Assembly (NCBI RefSeq): GCF_002356315.1
Contig: NZ_AP018164.1
Coordinates: 124,001-188,000, forward strand
Reading direction: 5' to 3'
Source of the DNA: Mycobacterium shigaense
Lineage (GTDB): Bacteria > Actinomycetota > Actinomycetes > Mycobacteriales > Mycobacteriaceae
DNA: 64,000 bases
The notes below the pieces were generated by a model. That model ran no database searches, was not told the DNA's origin, and was given only the letters and a program-made list of their open reading frames with translations. Shown here piece by piece: positions 56,267 through 64,000 of this stretch (its first letter is position 1; every line of letters starts with the position of its first letter). A program made the position numbers and the translations under genes.

Positions 56267-57863
56267 GCGCGGCGATCCGGTAGGCAGTGCCGCGCGGATC
56301 CCGGTGCCACAGGATGCCGTCGGGGCCGACGGCCGTTCCCTGGGCGATCAACTGCCGCTTGAGAACCTTGTGGGTCGCGGTGCTCGGCAGGTCGGCCGCG
56401 ATCCACACGAATCGGGGGCGTGCCTTGGGGGACAGGTCGGGTTGGGCGTCGAGGAATGCCTCGAAGGCAGCGGGTTCGAGGACCTGGCCGTCGTTGAGTA
56501 CCACCGCGGCCATCACCTGATCGCCGACATGGCCGTCCGGCACGGCATACACCGCGACGCGGTTGATAGAGCCGTGCCGCAACAAGATTCGCTCGATCGG
56601 CGCCGCGGCCAGGTTCTCGCCGTCCACCCGCATCCAGTCGGCGGTCCGGCCGGCCAGGTAGATCCATCCCTCCGCGTCGCGGTAGGCTAGGTCACCGGAC
56701 CAGTACATGCCGTGCCGCATGCGTTCGGCATTGGCCTCGGGATCGTTGTAGTAGCCGGTGAAGAAGCCCGATCCGGCGGTGTTGACCAATTCGCCCACGG
56801 CCTCGTCGGCGTTGGCCAGCGCGCCGTTCTCGTCGAAGCATGCCACCGCGCACTCGGTGACAGTGTCACTGTTGTAGATCGCGATCCCGTCGATGCCCCG
56901 GCCGATCGAACCCTTCGGGGTTCCCTCCTCGCGGATGACGATGACCGCGTTCTCCGTCGAGCCGAAGCCGTCCTCCACCCGCACGCCGAAGCGGCGCCCG
57001 AATTCCGCGATGTCCTTGTCGTTGGCCTCATTGCCGAAGGCCACCCGCAGCGGGTTGTCGGCGTCGTCGTCGCGTTCGGGGGTGGCCAGGATGTAGGCCA
57101 GCGGCTTGCCGACGTAGTTCATGTACGTCGCGCCGTACCGGCGCACGTCGTCGAGGAAGCTGCTCGCCGAGAACTTCGCCGGCACGATCGCTGCCCCCGA
57201 ACAGACCGCCGGCGCCCACCCCGCCACGACGGCGTTAGAGTGAAACAGCGGCATCGACACGTAACACGTGTCCCGATCGGTCAGGGCGAAGCGCTGGACC
57301 AGGTTGGTGCCGGCGAACATGGCCATCAGGTGAGATACCTGAACCGCCTTGGGATTTCCACTCGTCCCAGAGGTGAAGATCATCATGAACGCGTCCATGG
57401 CGTCCACTTCCCGGTGCGGGACCAGATCGCCGGCTCCGTCGATTAGTTCGGTCCACTGCGCGGTCGAGATGTCGAGGACCTGCGTGGCCCCGAGATCCAG
57501 TCCGTCCAGCAACGGCCGGTGCTCGGCGTCGGTCACGACGTACTGACAGTCGGCCCGCCGGATGTCGGCGGCCAGCGCCTCGCCGCGCCGGGTGTTGTTC
57601 AGGCCGCACAGCACGTAACCACCGAGCCCGGCCGCCGCCATCTGCGCGCACATCTCCGGGGTGTTGCCCAACAGCGCGCCGACGTGCATGGGCCGGTGCG
57701 GGTCGGCGGCGGCGATGAGTGCCGCGGCCCGGGCCGCCGATAACGCCAGATACTCGCGCCAACTCCATTGGAGGTCAACGTGTTTCACGGCGATACCGGG
57801 GTCGGACAAGCGGCGGCGCAGAAACGCCTGCATGGTGTCGTCGGTCATCGGCTCGGTGTCCAC
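56211..57863 (-). CDS. FadD17-like acyl-CoA synthetase
   Basis: 550 residues from MDTEP; the MTDDT start five residues on is also possible. ATP-dependent CoA ligase: IFTSGTSGNPK (162-172) is the P-loop, DGFGSTENAV the adenylate motif, YWSGDLAYRDAEGWIYLAGRTADWMRVDGEN the hinge, and THKVLKRQL the C-terminal Lys. It is collinear with M. tuberculosis FadD17 nearly throughout. The tail AYRIAAPSSSVPGVGSAPSP is extra and lies antisense to padR. The 24-bp operator copy 2 begins 18 bases before the start. Confidence 0.88.
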   Translation of the reverse strand: MDTEPMTDDTMQAFLRRRLSDPGIAVKHVDLQWSWREYLALSAARAAALIAAADPHRPMHVGALLGNTPEMCAQMAAAGLGGYVLCGLNNTRRGEALAADIRRADCQYVVTDAEHRPLLDGLDLGATQVLDISTAQWTELIDGAGDLVPHREVDAMDAFMMIFTSGTSGNPKAVQVSHLMAMFAGTNLVQRFALTDRDTCYVSMPLFHSNAVVAGWAPAVCSGAAIVPAKFSASSFLDDVRRYGATYMNYVGKPLAYILATPERDDDADNPLRVAFGNEANDKDIAEFGRRFGVRVEDGFGSTENAVIVIREEGTPKGSIGRGIDGIAIYNSDTVTECAVACFDENGALANADEAVGELVNTAGSGFFTGYYNDPEANAERMRHGMYWSGDLAYRDAEGWIYLAGRTADWMRVDGENLAAAPIERILLRHGSINRVAVYAVPDGHVGDQVMAAVVLNDGQVLEPAAFEAFLDAQPDLSPKARPRFVWIAADLPSTATHKVLKRQLIAQGTAVGPDGILWHRDPRGTAYRIAAPSSSVPGVGSAPSPVAPG

Positions 57864-57881
57864 CTCCGCTATCCGCCTTTT

Positions 57882-57905
57882 ACGAGACGAGACGGTCCGT
57901 CTTAT
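57882..57905. promoter_or_regulatory. 24-bp operator-like palindrome, copy 2
   Basis: The halves ACGAGACGAGAC and GGTCCGTCTTAT match copy 1 (40866-40889) in 21 of 24 bases. Its own arms are less perfect (GAGACG..CGTCTT). It sits in the 63-base gap between the SDR stop and the CoA ligase start, where it could repress the ligase. Confidence 0.75.
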
Positions 57906-57926
57906 ACTAGCGGCCGACCAGGATCG

Positions 57927-58697
57927 CTAGCCGCCCACCATCATTAGGCCGCCGTCGACGGCCAGCAGCTGCCCGGTGATGAAGTCCGAGCCGGTGCCGG
58001 CCAGGAATACCAGCATCGGGCCGAGGTCGCGCGTCGGGTCGCCCAACGTCCCGCCGAGCGGGATCATCATTTTCATCTGCTGGTCGATCAGTGCGGCAGC
58101 GTCCGGCCCCAGAAAATCCCGGAGCCGGTCGGCACCCGCGGTCTGGACCGCGGGCGCCAGGGCGTTGACGGTGACGTTGTCGGCGGCCCAGGCCTTGGCG
58201 GCCGACCGCGTCCAAGCTTGCACGGCGCCCTTGGTCGCGGCATACACGGCGGAAATCGGGCTGCCCATCACGGCTTCGGAGGACCCGAAGTTGATGATCC
58301 GGCCGCCCCTGGGGGCTTGATCCTTCATGACGGCGTAGGCGGCCTGATTGGTCAGGATCGTCGCCTTGATGTTGGTGTCGAGCAGGAACGATATGTCGTC
58401 GGCACCGATATAGCCCGGAATGCCGGCTTGCCACAGACCCGCGGCGTTGACCAGGACGTCGAGGCCGCCGAGGTGCTCCGCGGCCTGCCGGACCATCGCC
58501 GAAACGGCGTCGGCGTCGCGCACATCGCACCGCAGCCAGGTGGCCGCGAGACCGTCCGGCGGCGGCGTCTGATGCTGGGTCGCGGCGACAGCCGCGCCGG
58601 CCTCGGCGAGGACCGCGACGGCAGCAGCACCGATGCCGGACGCACCGCCGGTGACCAGAATTCGCCGGCCGTGCAGGGGTGAGGTCGCATTCGACAT
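57927..58697 (-). CDS. Short-chain dehydrogenase/reductase
   Basis: 256 residues. Classical SDR: TGGASGIG dinucleotide loop, CDVRDADAV, NAAGLWQAG, FGSSEAVMG with catalytic Ser, YAATKGAVQAW with Tyr and Lys, and a GGLMMVGG end. It probably oxidises or reduces a hydroxyl on the pathway intermediate. It lies upstream of the ligase on the same strand, but the operator between them suggests that the ligase also has its own promoter. Confidence 0.87.
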   Translation of the reverse strand: MSNATSPLHGRRILVTGGASGIGAAAVAVLAEAGAAVAATQHQTPPPDGLAATWLRCDVRDADAVSAMVRQAAEHLGGLDVLVNAAGLWQAGIPGYIGADDISFLLDTNIKATILTNQAAYAVMKDQAPRGGRIINFGSSEAVMGSPISAVYAATKGAVQAWTRSAAKAWAADNVTVNALAPAVQTAGADRLRDFLGPDAAALIDQQMKMMIPLGGTLGDPTRDLGPMLVFLAGTGSDFITGQLLAVDGGLMMVGG

Positions 58698-58802
58698 GGG
58701 CGAAACGCTACCAACCGTCCAACCGGCCCCTCGGCTCCGAATCCAGCGGAGTGGCAGGGTTTGCTTACGCGATCGTCATCTGGGGGACTTATCGTGGGAA
58801 AC

Positions 58803-59117
58803 GTGATGACTAGGGCCAGTAGGGCGATCGCGGCGGCGATCTGCGTCGCGGTCGCACTCGCGCCGGGCGGGCCATCGGCGACCGCCGATACCACGACGCC
58901 CGGTGCCACGGGGCAAACATCTGCACCCCCAAGCGATCCCGGGGCGGGCGGAGCGGTGCCCGTGGTTCCGGTGCACGGCGGGTGCATCATCGGACTCAAT
59001 TGCGGGTGCATCCGCGGGACCACCGGCCCGTGCAGTGGCCCCCCGCTGTTGAAGCACCCCGCCATCCATGACGCTCCACAGAACGCCCGCACCGGCGCCG
59101 CGGACGGTCACCCCTGA
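58803..59117 (+). CDS. Small secreted cysteine-containing protein
   Basis: 104 residues from GTG 58803 (ATG 58806 follows directly). A signal peptide MTRASRAIAAAICVAVALAP ends near SATA-D. The mature part is Pro/Gly-rich with a compact GGCIIGLNCGCIRG...PC motif of four cysteines, a kind of short exported protein common in mycobacteria. Function unknown. Confidence 0.68.
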   Translation: MMTRASRAIAAAICVAVALAPGGPSATADTTTPGATGQTSAPPSDPGAGGAVPVVPVHGGCIIGLNCGCIRGTTGPCSGPPLLKHPAIHDAPQNARTGAADGHP

Positions 59118-59138
59118 TCCGGCGCCGCGGGTAGTGCG

Positions 59139-59969
59139 CTAGGTCCGCACCGCGATTCCGGACAGCAGCTCGGCGAGCCGGTCGGGCCGGTCCAGCATCG
59201 AAAAGGTCCGCGCCCCGTCGATGACTTCGAAGCGGGCGTTCGGAATGGTCGCGGCCAGTCTTTCGCCATCGCCCAGCTCGAAGAATGTGTCGTCGGCGGA
59301 CCAGGCGATGAGCGTGGGCTTGTCGAACTCGGGCAGCCGGGCGGCGACGCCGGTGGTGACCTCCGTGCGCATCGAGAGCGTGAACTGGCGCAGGTCCTCG
59401 GCGATCGCCGGGTCGGCGATCCCCGGCTGCACCCAGGCCTCGGTGAGCGCGTCGATGTTGCGATGGGCCAGCCCGTCGAACGCGCGGTTGCGCACCGCCG
59501 GGACCCGCATGGCCTGAGCCGCGGCCCGAAATGTCTTCTTGGACTTGGCCGCCAGGATCACCGGCTTGAGGACCGGTGGCGGAAAGTGCTCGAATGCGTC
59601 GCAACTGGTGAGCACGAGCGCGCCGAGCCGTTCGGGGTGGTGCACCGCCACCAGCTGGGTGATCACTCCGCCAGTGTCGTTGCCGACCAGCACGACGTCC
59701 TCGAGGTGGAGAGCGGCGAGGAACTCGGCGACCATGCCGGCGACGCCGGTGATGGTGCGGTCGGCACCGGGGCGCAGCGGCTGCGGATGTGCGCCGAGCG
59801 GCCAGGTGGGGGCGATGCAGCGCAGACCGAGGCTGCCGAGGCGCTCGCTGACGTCGCGCCACAGTTCGCGGCCCATCAGGTAGCCGTGCACGAAGACCAC
59901 GGGCCTGCCGTGCTCGGGTCCGGTTGCTTCGTAATGGATGGTTGCGGCACTAATGTCGATCGTCGACAT
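59139..59969 (-). CDS. Alpha/beta hydrolase with Asp nucleophile and no evident His
   Basis: 276 residues. VFVHGYLMGRELWRDV gives the oxyanion region, LVGNDTGGVITQL the nucleophile elbow with Asp, IAWSADDTFF the acid. Where a GAHH or GHF motif should carry the catalytic His, the sequence reads IDGARTFSMLDRPDRL. Either activity is lost or altered, or the His is elsewhere. It is divergent from a TetR gene and probably its target. Confidence 0.8.
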   Translation of the reverse strand: MSTIDISAATIHYEATGPEHGRPVVFVHGYLMGRELWRDVSERLGSLGLRCIAPTWPLGAHPQPLRPGADRTITGVAGMVAEFLAALHLEDVVLVGNDTGGVITQLVAVHHPERLGALVLTSCDAFEHFPPPVLKPVILAAKSKKTFRAAAQAMRVPAVRNRAFDGLAHRNIDALTEAWVQPGIADPAIAEDLRQFTLSMRTEVTTGVAARLPEFDKPTLIAWSADDTFFELGDGERLAATIPNARFEVIDGARTFSMLDRPDRLAELLSGIAVRT

Positions 59970-59994
59970 AAATGACTCCTACTCGAGAATGCAT

Positions 59995-60019
59995 TTACAA
60001 ACAGACTGTCTGTTCGTAA
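59995..60019. promoter_or_regulatory. 25-bp palindrome between hydrolase and TetR genes
   Basis: Arms TTACAAACAGAC and GTCTGTTCGTAA around a single T; 11 of 12 positions pair. It lies in the 66-base gap between divergent starts (59969 and 60036). A typical autoregulated TetR operator. Confidence 0.75.
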
Positions 60020-60035
60020 ATTACCAACAGGTTGT

Positions 60036-60644
60036 ATGGAAATCAAGAGACGCACCCAGGAGGAGCGCTCCGCGGCGACCCGCGACGCGCTGATCTCGGC
60101 CGCCCGCTCGTTGTGGGGCCAACGGGGCTACGCGGAGGTGGGAACCCCGCAGATCGCCGCGGCCGCAGGGGTTACCCGCGGCGCGATGTATCACCAATTC
60201 GCCGACAAGGCAGCGCTATTCCGCGAGGTCGTCGAGGTGGTGGAGCAGGACGTGATGACGCGGATGGGCAGCATCGTCGCCTCGTCGGGTGCAACGTCGC
60301 CGGCCGATGCCATCCGGGCCGCCGTCGATGCCTGGCTGGAGGTTTCCGGCGACCCGGAGGTGCGTCAGCTGATCCTGCTGGATGCGCCCAGCGTGCTCGG
60401 CTGGGCCGCGTTCCGCGATGTCGCCCAGCGGTACAGCCTGGGCATGACCGAACAGATGCTCATCGAGGCGATCAAGGCGGGCCAGCTGGCTCACCAGCCC
60501 ACCCGGCCGCTGGCCCATGTGCTGATCGGCGCGCTCGACGAGGCGGCCATGGCCATCGCCACCGCCGACGACCCGAAGCGCGCCCGCCGGGAGACCAGGC
60601 AGGTGCTGCAGGCGCTCATCGATGGCATGCTGAACGAAGCCTGA
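60036..60644 (+). CDS. TetR-family regulator of the adjacent hydrolase
   Basis: 202 residues. EERSAATRDALISAARSLWG, GYAEVGTPQIAAAAGVTRGAMYHQFADKAALF is a standard DNA-binding domain. The C-terminal LILLDAPSVLGWAAFRDVAQRYSLGMTEQ is shared by a subfamily common in mycobacteria. Likely binds the palindrome just upstream and represses both genes. Confidence 0.87.
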   Translation: MEIKRRTQEERSAATRDALISAARSLWGQRGYAEVGTPQIAAAAGVTRGAMYHQFADKAALFREVVEVVEQDVMTRMGSIVASSGATSPADAIRAAVDAWLEVSGDPEVRQLILLDAPSVLGWAAFRDVAQRYSLGMTEQMLIEAIKAGQLAHQPTRPLAHVLIGALDEAAMAIATADDPKRARRETRQVLQALIDGMLNEA

Positions 60645-60861
60645 GCCGCGGCGGTCCCGACGCGACACTGAACTCACGCAGGCGACACGCCGTGCGTAGG
60701 GTGCGTGGTTTCAGTCTCGGCGCGGCGGCGGGCTTCACCAGCCAGTCGTCGCGCACATCATGCGCGCGACGCTCAAAGAGCTTTGGTTCCAAGCGCGGTG
60801 GGACCGCCGGGTTGGCTGCGATGATTGCCGACACGATCACCGAAGAGCCGGACATTGTGGT

Positions 60862-61635
60862 TCAAGAGTCGAATGGCGCCAGCCGCACGGCCAGGGGCAT
60901 TCCGCAGCGAACGAGCAGCCCGAAGCGCCCGTCCGGCACTGCCGCCGCCTCCGCTCGAATCATGTTCACCAGATCGCGCTTGAAATCGCCTCGCGGGTAG
61001 CGCCGTAAGGCTTCGGCCACGTTGTCCGGAGCGATGTCCCAGATGCGCAGCCCGGCGCCGTCGACCATGGCGCCCCATTGCAGATAGCAGCCCATCACCC
61101 CGTCGGCTTCGACCGTGATACCCGGTGTCGTGTGCACGCAGATGCCGTCGCCAAGCAACTCCGCGCGTTGGTCATCGACGCCCGCGGCACTCGCGCAGGA
61201 GAACATCCGCTCGGCGCTGCCCAGCGTGAAATCTCGGTTGGCCGTTGGGTTGACGATGCCGTAGTCGTGCAGCAGCGCCCCGCAATAGAAGAGCTCGTCG
61301 TCGAGCTCGCGCCCATCGACCGCCGCGAGTGCATGACCGAACAGCCAGGTGCGGTAGGAGTGGCCTTGGAGCGTCGGCGGCAGTTCCGAGCAGGCATCTT
61401 CGGCCTCGCGCGCGAATCGGGAATCGGGTATTCGCAACGCGTTCAGGTCGACCCGTGCGGCCGCCGCCGGAATCCGGCCCAGCGCGAGCTTGACCCGTCC
61501 GACGGCGTTGGTCCACTGGCCGACTGCCGTCGCCAGTAGCAGGCGCCTGCGCTCCGCGCGCGAGAGCCGCCCACCGGTGCGACGCACCCAGGCCAGACCT
61601 CCCAGCCGGTGCGGATCCGTTGTGCTGCCTGCCAA
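60862..61635 (-). CDS. HD-domain protein
   Basis: 257 residues from TTG. HSYRTWLFGHALAA, then LFYCGALLHDYGIV gives the HD metal site, with a later His in ICVHTTPGI. Members hydrolyse phosphate esters or cyanamide-like compounds; the substrate is unknown. It follows the deacetylase by 9 bases on the same strand. Confidence 0.75.
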   Translation of the reverse strand: MAGSTTDPHRLGGLAWVRRTGGRLSRAERRRLLLATAVGQWTNAVGRVKLALGRIPAAAARVDLNALRIPDSRFAREAEDACSELPPTLQGHSYRTWLFGHALAAVDGRELDDELFYCGALLHDYGIVNPTANRDFTLGSAERMFSCASAAGVDDQRAELLGDGICVHTTPGITVEADGVMGCYLQWGAMVDGAGLRIWDIAPDNVAEALRRYPRGDFKRDLVNMIRAEAAAVPDGRFGLLVRCGMPLAVRLAPFDS

Positions 61636-61644
61636 TTGGGGTCG

Positions 61645-62472
61645 CTATGGCGTCCGCAGAAAGACGTCGTTAAGCGTGACAGTGCGAAGGTTGCGCTCGC
61701 GGATGGTGTCGAGAAGTTCCGGATACACGTGCGTGACGGGCGGGTGGTTGAGGTGCCCGATCACGATGGCCTGGGGAACGAAGTACTCGTCGGCCATCTT
61801 GACGATGTATTCCTCGGTGATCAGCGTCGAGTCCGACAGCGAACCCGACCACAGCGTGGGCACGGTGTAGCCGAGTTCGTCGGCCACCGCGTCGACGGCG
61901 GCGTTGTGCTTGCCGTAGGGCGGCCGGTAGTACGGTTTGGCGCCGATGCCATAGGTGTTCTTCAGGAAGTCGTCGTTGCGCTTGAGCTGTTCTTCGACCT
62001 TGCTTTGCGGCACCGACGTCAGGTCCGGGTGCGACCAGGTGTGGTTGCCGAGTTGGATCTGCCCGGAGTCCACCAGCGGATGCAGCAGTTCGCGATTCTC
62101 GGTCCAGGAGTCGTAGATGCCGTTGACGAAAAACGTCATCCGCAGGCCGGTGTCCTTGGCCAGTTGCGCGTAGGCGCGCACGACCTCACTGTTGACCCCG
62201 TCATCCAAGGTCAGCGCGAGTAAATCCCCGTCACCGGGGATCTTCGTCAGCGCGCCGCCGCCCGGTAGCGGGATGCGGGCACTCAGCGGTGGCGGCGGCA
62301 ACAGGCCCCCCGCCGCGGAGGGGGCGACCGGTCCGGAGGTTGCGGCGCCGGCATCTACCGGCGAAGCGAACGTGCGCGGTTGCGGGTCGACGATCAGGCG
62401 GGCCGCTCCCACGCCGGCAACCGTGGCCGCGGCCAGCGATCCCAGAAAACGGCGGCGATTCAGCTCAGGCAT
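61645..62472 (-). CDS. Tat-exported polysaccharide deacetylase (NodB family)
   Basis: 275 residues from ATG 62472. The Tat signal is NRRRFLGSLAAATVAG. NodB motifs: TLDDG (88-92, usually TFDDG), GNHTWSHPDL for the metal His pair, RPPYGKHN, and the C-terminal IVIGHLNHPP. It would deacetylate a cell-wall or capsule glycan outside the membrane. First gene of an operon with the HD protein. Confidence 0.86.
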   Translation of the reverse strand: MPELNRRRFLGSLAAATVAGVGAARLIVDPQPRTFASPVDAGAATSGPVAPSAAGGLLPPPPLSARIPLPGGGALTKIPGDGDLLALTLDDGVNSEVVRAYAQLAKDTGLRMTFFVNGIYDSWTENRELLHPLVDSGQIQLGNHTWSHPDLTSVPQSKVEEQLKRNDDFLKNTYGIGAKPYYRPPYGKHNAAVDAVADELGYTVPTLWSGSLSDSTLITEEYIVKMADEYFVPQAIVIGHLNHPPVTHVYPELLDTIRERNLRTVTLNDVFLRTP

Positions 62473-62664
62473 GGCGGCCACGCCCGCGGTCCGACTGAGG
62501 AAGCGGCGCGGGCCGGAAGAGAGCCCGCCGGGGACTCCCTACCTCGACAAACATCGCATCCACAGCAGCGAACCGTACCACCCGACGAGGGATTATGTCG
62601 GCGACGTTACGGGAGGGTCAGCTGGGATTCGCGTTGCAAATAGATAACGGTGCAGACCAGGTAT

Positions 62665-64000
62665 TCAGCGCGGCTCGTCGCCGCCGCGCTGCGGCAGCGG
62701 CACCGGCGGGACGCCCGGGGTGCCCAGTCTCGAGGCAAGCCAGGGCAGCGATGCCGTGAACGCCTGCGCAGCAAACGGCCAGTCGTGCCGGCCGGGCTGG
62801 GTGACCACCGCGCAGCTGATGCCGTGCGCGCCGGCGATGGTGCATAACGCGTTCGCGGCCGCGTCCTGGCCCTCCGGGTTGACGGACGAAGTGGCGTCCA
62901 GGGCCTGGTCGGCCGCCTGTGCCCCGCTGTGCGCGCCGGGCGGTGCGGGCACGTCGAACCACCCCGACAGCCCGGTATAACGCCCGTGCCTGGTCATGAC
63001 GCTGATCGGGTCGAATTCGGCCCACGCGCGGGCGTCGCCGCCGAACAATCGGGCGATGCTCTGGTCGGTGGGGCCGATGCCGGGGCGGATGTCGCCGGCG
63101 ATGTCCACGAACGCGCTGAACAGGTCGGGGTGCATCACGGCGAGGGTGACGGCGCAGGTGCCGCCCATCGACCATCCGGCCACGCCCCAGTTGGCGCGGT
63201 CGGCGCTCACCCCGAAGTTGGCGACGACGAACGGCACCACGTCCTTGGTCAGGTGGTCGGCGGCGTTGCCCCGGCTGCCGTTGACGCACTCGGTGTCGTT
63301 GTCGAACGACCCGGTCGGGTCGACGAACACCAGCACCGGGGCGAAGCCGTGATGCGCGGCGGCGAAGTCGTCGATGGCCGTGAAGGCGCCGCCGGGGCCC
63401 AGCCAGTCGGCCGTGGTGTTGAACGCCGAGCTGATCATCATGACCGCCGGCAGCCGGGGTGGCGGATTGGTGTTGAACCACGCCGGGGGCAGGTAGACGA
63501 GTTCCTGGCGGTGCGCGAAGTGCGAGGCGTCGGCGTCGATGGTGACCGGCACCACGACGCCCTTGGACGGCTTGGTCCCGGCGACTTGCATCTCGGTGAC
63601 CCGAAGCCGGTCGATCTGGTCGGGCAGGGGCACCGACGTCAGCTGATTCCACGCGCTGAGCACCGTGGGGAAGTAGCCGACCCAATCGTTGAGGGCCACG
63701 CCCGCGCACAACACGCAGAGGGGCACCGAGAGCACGGCCACCCCGCGACGCCACCAGCGGATGCCGCGCCACCCGAGCAACAGCAGGGTCGCGGTCAGCC
63801 CGCTGGCCGCGATCCACACCCACAGCGACACGGGCGCCGGGTCGCCGGCCACCCCGATGGACCCGATGTACCAGTACGCCAGCCCCGCCGTCGCGGCCCC
63901 GGCGATCAGTCCGGCCGGCAGTGCCCTTTTACACCAGCTGCCGCGGCGCCAATCGACGGCGGTGACGGCGACGAGCGCCGCGAGAATTTGCAGTGTCGGC
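62665..64000 (-). CDS. Membrane-anchored esterase, antigen-85-like, 5' end outside window
   Basis: The frame stays open to the window edge (LQILAALVAVTAVDWRRG reads upstream of 63852), so the N-terminus is missing. Several membrane helices precede an esterase-D/mycolyltransferase-like domain: VYLPPAWFNTNPPPRLPAVMM, PVLVFVDPTGSFDNDTECVN, VAGWSMGGTCAVTLA with the nucleophile Ser in GWSMGG, and VTQPGRHDWPFAAQAF with the His. About 445 residues are visible. Related mycobacterial proteins are trans-membrane esterases of unknown substrate. Confidence 0.82.
   Translation of the reverse strand, partial: PTLQILAALVAVTAVDWRRGSWCKRALPAGLIAGAATAGLAYWYIGSIGVAGDPAPVSLWVWIAASGLTATLLLLGWRGIRWWRRGVAVLSVPLCVLCAGVALNDWVGYFPTVLSAWNQLTSVPLPDQIDRLRVTEMQVAGTKPSKGVVVPVTIDADASHFAHRQELVYLPPAWFNTNPPPRLPAVMMISSAFNTTADWLGPGGAFTAIDDFAAAHHGFAPVLVFVDPTGSFDNDTECVNGSRGNAADHLTKDVVPFVVANFGVSADRANWGVAGWSMGGTCAVTLAVMHPDLFSAFVDIAGDIRPGIGPTDQSIARLFGGDARAWAEFDPISVMTRHGRYTGLSGWFDVPAPPGAHSGAQAADQALDATSSVNPEGQDAAANALCTIAGAHGISCAVVTQPGRHDWPFAAQAFTASLPWLASRLGTPGVPPVPLPQRGGDEPR

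Noticed and set aside
60645..60861. Possible small gene between the TetR and HD-domain genes
   Set aside because: An open frame of 79 codons exists on the minus strand (60616-60855), but it overlaps the TetR end, has skewed composition and no recognisable motif.

Overview
The window looks like chromosomal DNA from a nontuberculous Mycobacterium. It is very GC-rich, many starts are GTG or TTG, and stop/start overlaps (ATGA, GTGA, TAATG) are common. Families typical of mycobacteria are present: an Eis-type acetyltransferase, a PrrB-type kinase, a FadD17-like ligase, tandem FadE and CaiB fusions, DUF4436, DUF1214, and an antigen-85-like membrane esterase. No insertion sequence, phage or CRISPR array was seen. 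Two genes carry apparent single-base frameshifts, and one short stretch holds the decayed start of a transporter gene.

Layout. 0-2 kb: the 3' part of an Orn/Lys/Arg decarboxylase, with the remnant of an MFS gene on the other strand. 2.2-17 kb: organosulfur scavenging. It has an SsuBAC-type ABC importer, an SsuD sulfonate monooxygenase, an SfnB/DszC-type flavin monooxygenase and four more luciferase-like monooxygenases. A small membrane protein, hydrolases, a 2-hydroxyacid dehydrogenase and an Eis paralogue lie among them. 17-20 kb: an acyl-CoA dehydrogenase, a TetR regulator with a 22-bp operator-like palindrome, and a class I aldolase.

20-30 kb: a complete selenocysteine island. A molybdenum formate dehydrogenase large subunit is read through an in-frame TGA followed by a clear bacterial SECIS hairpin. 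It is followed by an Fe-S subunit and an NrfD-type membrane subunit, then selD (opposite strand), the selenocysteine tRNA, selA and selB. An orphan PrrB-like kinase, a SulP transporter and a methyltransferase behind a 26-bp palindrome follow.

34-40 kb: a Rieske oxygenase with a D-aminoacylase-type amidohydrolase, a frameshifted Tat-exported catalase-like peroxidase with a cytochrome b561, and an esterase. 40-58 kb: a CoA-dependent catabolic region. It contains a TetR regulator, a fused acyl-CoA dehydrogenase, two thiolase-like/DUF35 pairs, a sulfotransferase, a DUF1214 gene, an amidohydrolase, a fused CaiB-type CoA-transferase, a FadD17-like ligase and an SDR. The same 24-bp operator-like sequence (21 of 24 bases identical) lies before the acyl-CoA dehydrogenase and before the ligase, so at least these two ends are probably one regulon. 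58-64 kb: a small secreted cysteine-containing protein, a hydrolase/TetR divergent pair with a 25-bp palindrome, a polysaccharide deacetylase with an HD-domain protein, and a membrane esterase cut by the window edge.

Protein names come from motif and family recognition by eye. No database search was run.
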